Shown: piece after piece, positions 1 to 8,577 of the stretch
Layout of the letters: every line of letters starts with the position of its first letter
How positions within the stretch are numbered: the first letter of the stretch is position 1
NCBI RefSeq assembly: GCF_039537005.1
Contig: NZ_BAAAZR010000019.1
Location: 124,001-188,000, forward strand
Length of the DNA: 64,000 nt
Direction of reading: 5' to 3'
Origin: Sphaerisporangium flaviroseum
GTDB taxonomy: Bacteria; Actinomycetota; Actinomycetes; Streptosporangiales; Streptosporangiaceae
Translations under genes and position numbers: made by a program
Notes under the pieces: model-generated
What the model saw: only the letters and a program-made list of their open reading frames with translations
The model's database searches: none
What the model was told of the DNA's origin: nothing

Positions 1-217
1 GCGCGCGAGTGCCACGCTCCGCGCCCTTCTCGGCGTACGTAATCCCGGTCACGTTTTTCACAACATCAGTGTGCCGTAATTCCTTCCCGTCAGACAACCG
101 GATGTCCGGGTACCCCACATGGGGTTCATCACGCAGGGTAGCCTTACCTAACCCGCGGAGAATGCGGGACTGACCGGCCGGCGCCGGCGCTCCCGAGCCC
201 GGCGGCGACAGGCACAC
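1..217 (-). CDS. Partial hypothetical protein running off the left edge
   Basis: A minus-strand frame is open from about 235 to the left edge with no stop, and its composition is protein-like: the part encoded below position 150 reads as a charged sequence containing PHVGYPDIRL and later TGITYAEKGAERG. The GTG at 217 is one possible start; a GTG at 118 is another, and neither has a convincing ribosome binding site. Third-position GC is lower than in the neighbouring genes, which may indicate transfer. I do not recognise the family and most of the protein lies outside the window. It could still be a chance open frame. Confidence 0.4.
   Translation of the reverse strand, partial: MCLSPPGSGAPAPAGQSRILRGLGKATLRDEPHVGYPDIRLSDGKELRHTDVVKNVTGITYAEKGAERGTRA
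133..151 (-). promoter_or_regulatory. Possible DtxR/IdeR-type iron box
   Basis: Read on the minus strand, the 19 bases TTAGGTAAGGCTACCCTGC match the known DtxR/IdeR consensus at about 15 of 19 positions. It lies inside the open frame of the left-edge gene, so either that gene starts downstream of the box or the match is a coincidence. No siderophore or iron-uptake gene is visible in the window. Confidence 0.25.
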
Positions 218-298
218 CCCAGACCTGCAACCACATTAAGGACCGACTGATTCCTTAATAAAGCTCTGTTTACATGGCGCAAGCGGAACCAGGACCGG

Positions 299-1078
299 CT
301 AGCGGGTGGGCCTGAGGGTGAGGACGGCGAAGGTCGCGCCCTGGGGGTCGGCGAGGACGGCGCACCGGCCCAGGGGAAGGTCCCGCGGCGGCCGGACCAC
401 CTGGCCGCCGAGCTCCTCGGCCAGGCACGCCGTCGCATCGCAGCCGGGGACGGCGAAGAAGACCAGCCAGCGTCCCGGGGCCTCCTCGGGGTACCTGTCG
501 CCTACCGTCCGCATGCCCGCGACGGGCCTGCCGTCCACCAGCCACTCGGTGTACTCGGCACCGGTCGTGTCGGTGAGGCGGCGTGAGTCCCAGCCGAAGA
601 CGGCCGTATAGAACCCCCTGGACTCCAAGGGGTCGCGGGAGTCCAGCTCGTTCCAGCACATCGCGACCGGTTCGTTGACGAGCTGGGCGCCGTAGTGCCG
701 TCCCGGCTGCCAGACCATGAAGGACACCCCCGCCGGATCCTCGAAGACCGCCGTGCACCCCTCGTCGAAGACCTGCACCGGGCCGATGATGATGCGGCCC
801 CCTGCCTCCTTGACGTTCTCGGCGACGGACTCGGCGTCGTCGGTGGCGATGTAGGTGTTCCAGGCCGAGGGCACGTTCTCGCCGAACGTCGGGCCGATTC
901 CCGCCACCAGCTTGCCGCCCTGCGTGAACCGGCCGTATCCCCCCGACTCCGGGTGCGGGTCGAACTCCGCCCGCCACCCGAACAGCCGCTCGTAGAAGCC
1001 GACCGAGGCGGTGAGGCCGGTGCTGGAAAGGTCCGCCCAGCAGGGCACGCCGGGCTTGTAGGCGGTACGCGTTGGCAT
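299..1078 (-). CDS. Tandem VOC/glyoxalase-fold protein
   Basis: A 259-residue protein with two successive VOC (glyoxalase/bleomycin-resistance/dioxygenase) domains, roughly residues 8-122 and 138-257. Both show the family pattern SVGFYERLFGW or SRGFYTAVFGW near the start and FEDPAG or LADPQGA near the end. The start at 1078 is fixed by a strong AAGGAGG just upstream; an upstream extension of this frame is low-complexity and not credible. Such two-domain proteins are usually cytosolic and of unknown substrate; some are called hydroxylases or antibiotic-resistance proteins in annotation, which this sequence alone does not justify. It is a single gene, read toward the left edge. Confidence 0.85.
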   Translation of the reverse strand: MPTRTAYKPGVPCWADLSSTGLTASVGFYERLFGWRAEFDPHPESGGYGRFTQGGKLVAGIGPTFGENVPSAWNTYIATDDAESVAENVKEAGGRIIIGPVQVFDEGCTAVFEDPAGVSFMVWQPGRHYGAQLVNEPVAMCWNELDSRDPLESRGFYTAVFGWDSRRLTDTTGAEYTEWLVDGRPVAGMRTVGDRYPEEAPGRWLVFFAVPGCDATACLAEELGGQVVRPPRDLPLGRCAVLADPQGATFAVLTLRPTR

Positions 1079-1391
1079 GCCGGACCTCCTTGTAGGCGGA
1101 TGTGGGCGCCTGTTCTGGCTCCCCGCGCCCGGCACGGCTCGCACGTGGTCGCGGCGGCGGCACGAGGACATGGCCAGCGTCACATGAAGAGCGTCCGGCG
1201 GGTCCGACGACCTCCCGCCTTGGCGCGAGGCGCCCGCAACCTTTACCGCCACCCGGCACGCACACGGCCCGGCACGCACACGGCCCGGCGGACCACCCGC
1301 CTGCCCCGCCCCGGCGATGACCGCCCCGGCCTTTGCCGCCACCCGGCACGAGGGGTCATGGTCCGCCGAAAGAACCACCCGGCGTGGTCCC

Positions 1392-1397
1392 TAAACT
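1392..1397 (+). promoter_or_regulatory. -10 box of a leaderless promoter
   Basis: TAAACT ends 7 nt before the ATG at 1405 of the ABC ATPase gene and no Shine-Dalgarno sequence is present. This is the spacing expected if transcription starts at the start codon. Confidence 0.5.
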
Positions 1398-1404
1398 CGT
1401 CACC

Positions 1405-2319
1405 ATGGACTCCCCAGCCGTCGCGCTCACCGATTTGGTCAAGCGATACGGCCGCACTGTCGCGATCGACGGGCTGACCCTGGACGCCGGCCGTGGCGCG
1501 GTCACCGCGATCCTCGGCCCGAACGGCGCCGGGAAGACCTCCACGGTCGAGATCTGTGAGGGGTTCAGGAAGGCCGACGGCGGCACCGTCCGGGTCCTCG
1601 GGCTCGATCCGATACGCCAGGCGGCCGAGCTCAAGCCCCGGGTCGGGGTGATGCTCCAGTCCGGCGGCGTGCCTCCGGCCGTCCGTGCCGGTGAGTGGCT
1701 GCGGCTGGTCTCCCGCTTCCACGCCCACCCGCTCGACCCCGGCGCCCTTCTCGACCGGCTCGGCCTCACCGAGCACGCCCGCACCCCCTACCGCCGGCTG
1801 TCCGGGGGGCAGCAGCAGCGGTTGTCCCTCGCCGCCGCCATCGTCGGGCGGCCGGAGCTGGTCTTCCTCGACGAGCCGACCGCGGGCCTCGACCCGCAGG
1901 CCAGGCACGCCTGCTGGGGGATCGTGCGCGAGCTGCGCGCCAAGGGGGTGGCCACGGTGCTGACCACCCACCACATGGACGAGGCCGAGAAGCTGGCCGA
2001 CAAGGTCGTGATCATCGATCGGGGCAGGATCGTGGCCGAGGGCAGCCCGCAGACGCTCACGGGCGCCGAGCGGCAGCTCCGCTTCCGCGCGCGGCCCGGG
2101 CTCGGTCTCGACGAGCTGCTCACCGCCCTCCCCGCGGGCAGCGCCGCCAAGGAGTCCCCGAGCGGCCACTACGTCATCGAGGGACACGTCGGCCCCGAGC
2201 TCCTCGGCACCGTCACCGCCTGGTGCGCCGCCGAGGGCGTCACCGCCGACGACCTCAGCGTGGAGCGCCGCACCCTGGAGGACGTCTTCCTCGAGCTCAC
2301 CGGAAGGGAACTGCGGTGA
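1405..2319 (+). CDS. ABC exporter ATP-binding protein (DrrA/CcmA type)
   Basis: A 304-residue ABC ATPase. The Walker A motif GPNGAGKT is at residues 38-45, the signature LSGGQ at 132-136 and Walker B LVFLDE at 152-157, followed by a C-terminal accessory domain of about 90 residues typical of DrrA-like exporter ATPases. It energises the ABC-2 permease encoded next, whose GTG start overlaps this stop (GTGA). The start at 1405 matches the family N-terminus; the frame extends further upstream only through low-complexity sequence. In mycobacteria and streptomycetes a pair like this sits beside ctaA, which here lies 15 kb downstream. The substrate is unknown. Confidence 0.9.
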   Translation: MDSPAVALTDLVKRYGRTVAIDGLTLDAGRGAVTAILGPNGAGKTSTVEICEGFRKADGGTVRVLGLDPIRQAAELKPRVGVMLQSGGVPPAVRAGEWLRLVSRFHAHPLDPGALLDRLGLTEHARTPYRRLSGGQQQRLSLAAAIVGRPELVFLDEPTAGLDPQARHACWGIVRELRAKGVATVLTTHHMDEAEKLADKVVIIDRGRIVAEGSPQTLTGAERQLRFRARPGLGLDELLTALPAGSAAKESPSGHYVIEGHVGPELLGTVTAWCAAEGVTADDLSVERRTLEDVFLELTGRELR

Positions 2320-3083
2320 CCGCCGCCCTTGATCTCACGCCGTCGCCCGGGGCCGCGCCCCTGCGCCGCATGGTCCTCGCCCAGGCCGGAGCCGAGGTGC
2401 GGTCGGTGCTGCGGAACGGGGAGCAGCTGCTGCTCACCTTGATCATCCCCATTCTCGTGCTGGTCGGCTTCTCCGCCATCCCGCTGCTGGAGGTGCCGGG
2501 CAGGCGGGTCGACTTCGTCGCCCCCGGCGTGCTGGCGCTCGCGATCATGTCCACCGCGTTCACCGGACAGGCGATCGGCACGGGGTTCGAGCGGCGGTAC
2601 GGAGTGCTCAAACGCCTCGGCGCCACCCCTCTGTCACGCTCGGGGCTGCTGCTCGCCAAGACCCTCGCGGTGATCACCGTGGAGGCGCTCCAGATCGTCG
2701 TCATCGCCGCGGTGGCGCTCGCGATGGGCTGGCGTCCCCAGGGCGACCCGCTCTGGGCCGTGGCGCTGGTCCTCGCCGGCACGGCGGCCTTCAGCGGGCT
2801 GGCCCTGCTCATGGCGGGCACGCTGCGCGCGGAGGCCACCCTCGCCGCCGCGAACCTGGTCTACCTGGTGCTGCTCGGCCTCGGCGGGGTGGTCGTCCCG
2901 GTGACGGCGTTCCCGCACGCGGTACGGGCCGTGGTCGATCTGCTGCCGATCACGGCGCTGACCGACGGGCTGCGCTCGGTGCTGGCACATGGGAGCGGGC
3001 TGCCGGTCCGTGACCTGCTGGTGCTGCTGGTCTGGACGGCCGTGACCCTCGGCCTCGCCTCGCGCTTCTTCCGCTGGGAGTGA
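2316..3083 (+). CDS. ABC-2 type transporter permease
   Basis: A 255-residue integral membrane protein with about six hydrophobic segments (for example TLIIPILVLVGF near residue 45 and the long stretch around 170-190) and the ABC-2 fold order. The GTG start overlaps the ATPase stop by four bases and is preceded by GGAAGGGA, so the two genes are translationally coupled. It is the membrane half of the exporter with the preceding ATPase. It ends in a short cytosolic tail (RFFRWE). The substrate cannot be read from the sequence; the pair is often labelled as a multidrug exporter without proof. Confidence 0.88.
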   Translation: MTAALDLTPSPGAAPLRRMVLAQAGAEVRSVLRNGEQLLLTLIIPILVLVGFSAIPLLEVPGRRVDFVAPGVLALAIMSTAFTGQAIGTGFERRYGVLKRLGATPLSRSGLLLAKTLAVITVEALQIVVIAAVALAMGWRPQGDPLWAVALVLAGTAAFSGLALLMAGTLRAEATLAAANLVYLVLLGLGGVVVPVTAFPHAVRAVVDLLPITALTDGLRSVLAHGSGLPVRDLLVLLVWTAVTLGLASRFFRWE

Positions 3084-3190
3084 CCTCCTCCGTCCCGGGA
3101 CCGCCGTCCCGCGCCCTTTGACCCGCGCACGCCCCGACCTCCCCTTCCCCCGAGCGCACGAGCACGTGCGAGGAACGCGAGAAGAACTCG

Positions 3191-4105
3191 ATGACCGCGA
3201 CGTCGGCGTCCGCCTCCGCAGGGCCGTACCGCCCGGACCGCATCCGGCCCGGAGCCCTCCTACGGACGGCCACCGGCGCCGTGCCCCCGTCCGGGCTGGT
3301 GCTGCTCGCGATCCTGTCGGTGCAGATCGGCGCGGGCCTGGCCAAGAACCTGTTCACGCAGTTGCCGCCCAGCGCGGTGGTGTTCCTGCGCATCGCGACG
3401 GGAGCGGTGATCCTCGGCGTCGTGGCCCGGCCGCGGCTGCGGGGCATGACCCGCCGGGACCTCGGCGTCGGGCTCGCCTTCGGCGTGACGCTCGGCCTGA
3501 TGAACCTCTCGTTCTACGAAGGGCTCGCCCGGCTGCCGATGGGCATCTGCGTGACCATCGAGTTCCTCGGCCCGCTCGGGGTCGCGGTCGCGGCGTCCCG
3601 CCGTCGCCTGGACCTGCTGTGGGTGGTGCTGGCGGCCGCCGGCATCGCCCTGCTGGCACCCTGGGGCGAGGGCGGCGACATCAGCTGGGTGGGCATCGGC
3701 TTCGCCGCGCTCGCCGGCGCCTGCTGGGCGGGCTACATCCTGCTGTCGGCCGCCGTGGGCGGGCGGTTCCCCGGGACGACGGGACTGTCCTTCGCCATGA
3801 TCGTCGCAGTCGTCGTGATCGCGCCGATCGGGGCCACGACGGGCGGCGCCGGCCTGCTCAGCCCCGAGTTGATCCTGCTCGGCGCCGGCGTCGGCCTGCT
3901 GTCCTCGGTGATCCCCTACAGCCTGGAGCTGGAGGCCCTGCGCACGATGCCCAAACGCGTCTTCGGCATCCTGATGAGCCTCGAACCGGCCGCGGCCGCC
4001 CTGGTGGGCCTGCTGATCCTCGGCGAGTTCCTGGACGTGCGCGAGTGGGCCGCCATCGGCTGCGTGGTCGTCGCCTCGGTCGGCGCCACCCGCACCTCGA
4101 CCTAG
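3191..4105 (+). CDS. EamA/RhtA-family exporter
   Basis: A 304-residue membrane protein with about ten transmembrane segments made of two EamA repeats, the arrangement of drug/metabolite transporters. It resembles RhtA, which exports threonine and homoserine; motifs such as NLFTQLP in the first helix and MSLEPAAAALVGLLILGE in the ninth are typical of that subgroup. About 35 cytosolic residues precede the first helix. It begins 107 nt after the ABC permease with a GAGAAG ribosome binding site and ends shortly before the convergent GntR gene. The family is clear; the substrate (amino acid or other metabolite) is an inference. Confidence 0.85.
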   Translation: MTATSASASAGPYRPDRIRPGALLRTATGAVPPSGLVLLAILSVQIGAGLAKNLFTQLPPSAVVFLRIATGAVILGVVARPRLRGMTRRDLGVGLAFGVTLGLMNLSFYEGLARLPMGICVTIEFLGPLGVAVAASRRRLDLLWVVLAAAGIALLAPWGEGGDISWVGIGFAALAGACWAGYILLSAAVGGRFPGTTGLSFAMIVAVVVIAPIGATTGGAGLLSPELILLGAGVGLLSSVIPYSLELEALRTMPKRVFGILMSLEPAAAALVGLLILGEFLDVREWAAIGCVVVASVGATRTST

Positions 4106-4151
4106 CCGCCTCGCCGGTACAGAAGTCCGCTGCAGAACTGACCCCGCGGGG

Positions 4152-4880
4152 TCATTCGGGGCGGTCGGCCCAGATGCCCCGGACGTGCTGGATGTGGTGG
4201 TCCATGATGCGCCTGGCCGCGTCCGCGTCGCCACGGATCAGGGCGTCCAGGATGTCGAGGTGCTCGCGGGCGGAGTCGGCGAGCGTGCCGCGTTCGGACA
4301 TGGACTTCAGGCCGTACAGCCGCGCCCGGTAGCGCAGGTCGCGCGCGACCTCGACCAGGTGCGCGTTCCCCGCCAGCGCCAGCAGCTCCACGTGGAAGCG
4401 CAGGTCGGCGTTGACGTAGGCCAGCAGGTCGCCGCGCTCGGCCGCCGAGACGATCTCCTCGGCGACCGGCCGCAACTGCTCGAAGTCAGCTACGCGGGCG
4501 GCGTCGGCGAGGCGGGCGACGGTCGGGACCTCCAGCAGCTTGCGGATCTCGGTGAGCTCGTCGAGGTCGCGCTCCGACAGCTCGGTGACCCGGAAACCCT
4601 TGTTGCGCACGGCCTCGACCAGGCCTTCCTTGGCCAGGTCGAGCATCGCCTCCCGTACGGGGGTGGCGGACACGCCGAACTGCGCGGCGAGGACCGGAGC
4701 GGAGTACACGACGCCGGGGCGCATCTCGGCGGCGACCAGCGCGTCGCGCAGAGCCTGCGCCACCTGCTCGCGCAGGCTCTGGCGGCCGGTCATGACCGGC
4801 AGGTCGAGCCTGCCCGCCTCGCTCACGCCCGGCCCCGCCTCGGACCCGCTCGCCATGCCGGCATCCCTCCCCAGGCTCAT
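4152..4880 (-). CDS. GntR-family regulator, FCD (FadR) subfamily
   Basis: A 242-residue regulator. An N-terminal winged helix (about residues 28-95, with VLAAQFGVSATPVREAMLDL) is followed by an all-helical FCD ligand domain ending in DHHIQHV, whose Asp/His residues usually bind a metal and an organic acid. The ATG at 4880 overlaps the stop of the reductase gene (ATGA); an ATG at 4856 has the better ribosome binding site (GGGGAGGG), so the true start may be eight codons later. As last gene of the transporter-racemase-reductase operon it probably controls the hydroxyproline genes, as FCD regulators do in other such clusters. That role is inferred from position. Confidence 0.88.
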   Translation of the reverse strand: MSLGRDAGMASGSEAGPGVSEAGRLDLPVMTGRQSLREQVAQALRDALVAAEMRPGVVYSAPVLAAQFGVSATPVREAMLDLAKEGLVEAVRNKGFRVTELSERDLDELTEIRKLLEVPTVARLADAARVADFEQLRPVAEEIVSAAERGDLLAYVNADLRFHVELLALAGNAHLVEVARDLRYRARLYGLKSMSERGTLADSAREHLDILDALIRGDADAARRIMDHHIQHVRGIWADRPE

Positions 4881-5881
4881 CGGCCCGCCCACGCGTCATG
4901 GACGGCTGCCGCCACGACCAGATCCTCCCAGGCCATGCCCACGCTCTTGAAGACGCGCGGCCCGGGGCCCGGCTCGACGGCCCCGGCCACCAGGTCCGCG
5001 AGATTACCGGCCAGATGGTCGCCGGAGATCGCTCCTGACCGGATGGGCATGATGAGATCGCCCGCCTCCGCCAGCGCGGCCGACCGGGACTCGACCACCA
5101 CGGTGGCACGGGCCACCAGGTCGTCGTCGATCTCCCGGGCGCCGGGCTCGTGCGAGCCCACCACGACCACGGTGGCGCCCGCGGCCACGAGGGCGCCGGG
5201 GAACAGCGGCTCCCGGGCACTGGTGCAGCACGCGATCACATCCGCCGACGCCACGGCCGCCGCCACCTCGGCCGGAACGCCCGCCGTCGCCGAAGGGCCG
5301 CCCGCCGGCCCCTCCGGATCGGCCGCCGTCCCCCACGCTTGGGCCGCCGCCGCCCGAAGGCCCAGGGCGCGGCAGCGTGCGGCGAAGTCGTGGGCTCGTG
5401 CCCGGTTCCTGGCCACGACGGTGACGTGCTCGATGGGCCGCACCGCGCGCAGCGCCTCGACGTGGCCCCATGCCTGCGGCCCGGTGCCGAACACCGTGAG
5501 CGACCGCGCGTCCGGGCGTGCCAGGTGCCGCACGGCGAGCGCCGAGACGGCCGGAGTGCGCAGCGAGGTCAGCGCGACGCCGTCCATGGCGGCCAGCGGC
5601 GTGAGGGTGGGGCCGTCGAGCAGCAGGTAGGTGCCCTGGATGCGGGGCAGCCCCCTCGCGGGGTTTCCCGGGGCGACGCTCGCCACCTTGATCCCCGTGT
5701 GGCCCCCGTACGCGGCGGGCATGAGCAGCAGTTGCCCGGCCGGCACGTCGACGACCGGGCGCAGCGGGCTGTCCTCGGGGTCGAGCCCTTCGCGGAGCGC
5801 CTCGCAGAGCGCCTCCACGGCCCGCTCCACCGGCACGAGCCGGCGAAGGGTGTCCCCGTCGATGTACGGCAGCGCGTTCAT
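4877..5881 (-). CDS. Ornithine cyclodeaminase/mu-crystallin family protein, probable 1-pyrroline-2-carboxylate reductase
   Basis: A 334-residue member of the ornithine cyclodeaminase/mu-crystallin family with a Rossmann motif GTGPQA at residues 132-137, Lys65 in HTGIKV and Arg108 in SLRTPAVSA. Family members in hydroxyproline clusters (LhpI type) reduce 1-pyrroline-2-carboxylate to L-proline with NAD(P)H, and that is the likely role here because a proline-racemase-family gene directly precedes it. An Ala/Gly/Pro-rich segment around residues 185-205 looks like a lineage-specific insertion. Both ends overlap neighbours by ATGA. Alternatives are true ornithine cyclodeaminase or alanine dehydrogenase-like activity. 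Confidence 0.85.
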   Translation of the reverse strand: MNALPYIDGDTLRRLVPVERAVEALCEALREGLDPEDSPLRPVVDVPAGQLLLMPAAYGGHTGIKVASVAPGNPARGLPRIQGTYLLLDGPTLTPLAAMDGVALTSLRTPAVSALAVRHLARPDARSLTVFGTGPQAWGHVEALRAVRPIEHVTVVARNRARAHDFAARCRALGLRAAAAQAWGTAADPEGPAGGPSATAGVPAEVAAAVASADVIACCTSAREPLFPGALVAAGATVVVVGSHEPGAREIDDDLVARATVVVESRSAALAEAGDLIMPIRSGAISGDHLAGNLADLVAGAVEPGPGPRVFKSVGMAWEDLVVAAAVHDAWAGR

Positions 5882-6924
5882 CGCAGCGTGAACCCCGGGC
5901 CGATGGGGTCGCGCGGGTCGAGGGTGAACCGGTGCGCGCCGGTGCGGTAGGCCATCCCGGTGATCTCGGGGATCACCGCATCGCCGCGCACCTCCGCGAC
6001 CCTGCCGGTGAAGACCGAGCCCACGATGCTCTCGTGGGTCAGCTCACCGGTGAACCCGGCTTCGTGCAGCAAGGCGAGCCTGGCCGCCGTCCCCGAGCCG
6101 CAGGGGGAACGATCCACCTCGCCATCGGCGAACACGGTGACGTTGCGCTGGCGCCCCGGTCCCAGCTCGTCATAGAAGATCACTCCGTAGATCCCGGAGA
6201 GCCGGTCGTCGGCGGGATGCCGGGCGGCCGGATGGCCGGCGAGCGAGGCCTTGATCGACCGCCCCAGCGCGATCAGGCCGGTGAGGTGCCGCGGCTCCAC
6301 CGCCAGCCCGAAGGCCGCGGCCGGGACGCAGGCGTACATGGCCCCGCCGTAGGCGACGTCGACCGTGACCTCGATCGGGGCGCCGGCGACGACGGCGGTC
6401 ACCGGCACGTTCCGCGCGGTGACGTGGGAGGGAACGTTCCGGAACGTCACCGACTCGATGACCCCGCCGCGGCGGCGGACCCGGGCCGTGACCCGGCCGG
6501 AGGGCACGTCCACGACCACGTCGGTGTCCCCGTCGGGATCGGCCTCGACCAGGCCGGACTCCACCGCGTGGACGCCGAGCGCGATCGTGCCGTGCCCGCA
6601 GGCGGTGGAGTAGCCGTCCTTGTGCCAGAACAGCACCCCCAGGTGGGCGCCCTCGTCGTCGGGCGGGACCAGGAAGCATCCGTACATGTCGGCATGGCCG
6701 CGCGGCTCGTGGCAGAGCAGCCTCCGCACCCGGTCGATCTCGGGTGCGGAAGCGTTGGCACGGCGTTCGAGGACCGTGGCCCCGGGGATCTCCGGGCCTG
6801 TGACGATGCGGAACGGCTCGCCGCCGGTGTGGTAGTCGGTGGTATGGATCTCGACCGGACCGCCCGCCGCACCGGACGCGCGTCCGGGACGTTCCTGGTC
6901 GCCGATCCGCGTCACACCCGCCAT
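5878..6924 (-). CDS. Proline racemase family enzyme (second copy)
   Basis: A 348-residue proline-racemase-fold enzyme. Both catalytic cysteines are present: Cys109 in ACGHGTIA and Cys275 in DRSPCGSGTA. In this family Cys/Cys usually means racemase or epimerase, while a Thr at the second site marks trans-3-hydroxy-L-proline dehydratase. Its association with a pyrroline-carboxylate reductase would fit a dehydratase partner, so residues and context point in different directions. The start at 6924 gives a one-base TGATG overlap with livF. About 24 residues precede the usual family start. It is clearly a different subgroup from the epimerase at 13498-14502. Confidence 0.85.
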   Translation of the reverse strand: MAGVTRIGDQERPGRASGAAGGPVEIHTTDYHTGGEPFRIVTGPEIPGATVLERRANASAPEIDRVRRLLCHEPRGHADMYGCFLVPPDDEGAHLGVLFWHKDGYSTACGHGTIALGVHAVESGLVEADPDGDTDVVVDVPSGRVTARVRRRGGVIESVTFRNVPSHVTARNVPVTAVVAGAPIEVTVDVAYGGAMYACVPAAAFGLAVEPRHLTGLIALGRSIKASLAGHPAARHPADDRLSGIYGVIFYDELGPGRQRNVTVFADGEVDRSPCGSGTAARLALLHEAGFTGELTHESIVGSVFTGRVAEVRGDAVIPEITGMAYRTGAHRFTLDPRDPIGPGFTLR

Positions 6925-7637
6925 CAGAGCCCGCCCAGGTAGGCCTCGACGACCCGGGAGTCGCCCCGAAGCTCCGCCGCCGAGCCGTCGAGGACGCACT
7001 CACCGTTCTCGATCACGTACCCCCGATGGGCGATCTTCAGCGCCGCCTTGGCGTTCTGCTCGACCAGCAGCACGGAGACGCCCTCGGCGTTGACCTCGCG
7101 GACGAGTTCCATGACGGAGGCGACCACGAGCGGCGCCAGCCCCATCGAGGGCTCGTCGAGGAGCAGCAGCCGGGGTCCTGAGACCAGCGCGCGGCCGATG
7201 GCGAGCATCTGCTGCTCTCCGCCCGACAGCGTGCCGCCCTGCTGCGACCGCCGCTCGGCGAGGCGCGGCAGCAGGGCGTACACCCGGTCGATGCGCTTGC
7301 GGATCTCCGCCTGGTCGCGGACGAGATAGCCGCCGATCTGGAGGTTCTCGTGCACGGTGAGCGTGCTGAAGACCCGGCGCCCCTCGGGGACGTGGACCAG
7401 GCCGGCCTTGACGATGGCCTCGGGTTTGGTCCGGGTCACCTCCCTGCCGTCGAAGACCACCTTTCCGGAGGTGGGCCGTACGAGGCCCGACACGGCGGAC
7501 AGCGTGGTCGTCTTGCCGGCGCCGTTGTTGCCCAGCAGGGCGACGATCTCACCGTCCTGGACGGTGAGCGACATCCCGCGCAGGGCGTGCACGCCGCCGT
7601 AGTGGACGTCCAGCGCGTCGATCTCAAGCCCTGCCAT
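6924..7637 (-). CDS. livF: Branched-chain-type amino acid ABC transporter ATPase LivF
   Basis: A 237-residue HAAT-family ATPase with Walker A GNNGAGKT, signature LSGGEQQ and Walker B LLLLDEPSMGLAP; HVPEGRRVF is characteristic of LivF. With LivG it powers the LivHM membrane pair and the LivK lipoprotein. The gene overlaps livG by 14 nt and the racemase gene by one base. The transporter is embedded with hydroxyproline-type enzymes, so the natural substrate is probably hydroxyproline or a related imino acid rather than leucine. That substrate is inferred from context only. Confidence 0.92.
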   Translation of the reverse strand: MAGLEIDALDVHYGGVHALRGMSLTVQDGEIVALLGNNGAGKTTTLSAVSGLVRPTSGKVVFDGREVTRTKPEAIVKAGLVHVPEGRRVFSTLTVHENLQIGGYLVRDQAEIRKRIDRVYALLPRLAERRSQQGGTLSGGEQQMLAIGRALVSGPRLLLLDEPSMGLAPLVVASVMELVREVNAEGVSVLLVEQNAKAALKIAHRGYVIENGECVLDGSAAELRGDSRVVEAYLGGL

Positions 7638-8577
7638 CGTCGCCTCCCCCGGTCCTGGCGTCCGCGTCCGCGCCGTCGTCCGCGGAAGATCCGGCGCCCG
7701 CGGAAGATCCGGCGCCCGCGGAAGATCCGGCGCCCGCGGAAGATCCGGCGTCCGCGGAAGATCCGGCCGACTCCGGGGTTCCGGCGTCGGCGTCGGGGTC
7801 GGCCGGTCGGTCCTCCTCGTCGTCCTTGCCGAGGTAGGCCTCGATGACGCCGGGGTCGCGGCGCACGTCCTCGGGGCGGCCGTCGGCGATCTCGCGACCG
7901 AAGTTGAGCACGACCACGCGCTCGGACACCTCCATGACCAGCCCCATGTCGTGCTCGATCAGCACGGTGGCGATGCCCAGCTCGCGGATCCTGCGGATCA
8001 GGCCGAGCATCTCGGCCTTCTCGCCGTGGTTGAGCCCGGCCGCGGGCTCGTCGAGCAGCAGCAAATCCGGCTTGCGGGCCAGCGCGCGGGCGATCTCCAC
8101 CCGGCGCTGCTCGCCGTACGGCAGGGCACGCGCCTCACCGAAGCGGTCGCCGCGCAGGCCGACGAAGTCGAGCCAGTGGTGGGCCGTTTCTGTGCACTCA
8201 CGCTCGGTTCGCCGGTAGCGCGGCGTGTGCAGCAGCGCGTCGACGAAGTTCTGCCTGAGCCGCAGGTGGGCTCCCGCCCGGACGTTGTCCAGCACCGACA
8301 TCTCGCCGAACAGCCGCAGGTTCTGGAACGTCCGGGCGACGCCGAGACCGGCGATCCTGGAGGGCCGCATGCCGTTGATCTGGCGGCCCTTCAGGGTGAT
8401 CCGCCCGGCGGTGGGCCGGTAGAACCCGGTCACGCAGTTGAAGGCGGAGGTCTTCCCCGCGCCGTTGGGACCGATGACCGAGACGATCTCGGCTTCCCCG
8501 ACGGAGAACGACAGGCCGTCGATGGCCAGCAGGCCGCCGAAGGACAGCCGCAGGTCCTCGACCGACAGCAGGCTCAT
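7624..8577 (-). CDS. livG: Branched-chain-type amino acid ABC transporter ATPase LivG with repeat tail
   Basis: A 317-residue LivG-type ATPase (Walker A GPNGAGKT, LPYGEQRRVEIARAL, LLLLDEPAAGLNHGE). The conserved domain ends near residue 250. It is followed by a tail of about 65 residues, unusual for LivG, that is acidic and then repeats GSSAGA, encoded by an 18-bp DNA repeat, before a last acidic stretch. The tail is in frame and the stop lies inside livF, so it seems to be translated. The start overlaps the livM stop by ATGA. The tail may be a flexible, non-catalytic extension. Confidence 0.92.
   Translation of the reverse strand: MSLLSVEDLRLSFGGLLAIDGLSFSVGEAEIVSVIGPNGAGKTSAFNCVTGFYRPTAGRITLKGRQINGMRPSRIAGLGVARTFQNLRLFGEMSVLDNVRAGAHLRLRQNFVDALLHTPRYRRTERECTETAHHWLDFVGLRGDRFGEARALPYGEQRRVEIARALARKPDLLLLDEPAAGLNHGEKAEMLGLIRRIRELGIATVLIEHDMGLVMEVSERVVVLNFGREIADGRPEDVRRDPGVIEAYLGKDDEEDRPADPDADAGTPESAGSSADAGSSAGAGSSAGAGSSAGAGSSADDGADADARTGGGDDGRA
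7681..7770. repeat. Five 18-bp tandem repeats in the livG tail
   Basis: Five near-identical 18-bp units of the type GCGGAAGATCCGGCGCCC begin at 7681, 7699, 7717, 7735 and 7753. They encode the Gly-Ser-Ser-Ala-Gly-Ala tail of LivG in frame. The copy number is a likely site of slipped-strand variation. Confidence 0.9.

Noticed and set aside
3260..4234. Minus-strand frame opposite the EamA exporter gene
   Set aside because: Gln/Gly/Ala/Asp-rich antisense shadow with no membrane segments or motifs; the plus strand shows ten clear helices.
7681..7770. CRISPR-like short repeats
   Set aside because: They are contiguous 18-bp units without spacers inside the livG coding frame.
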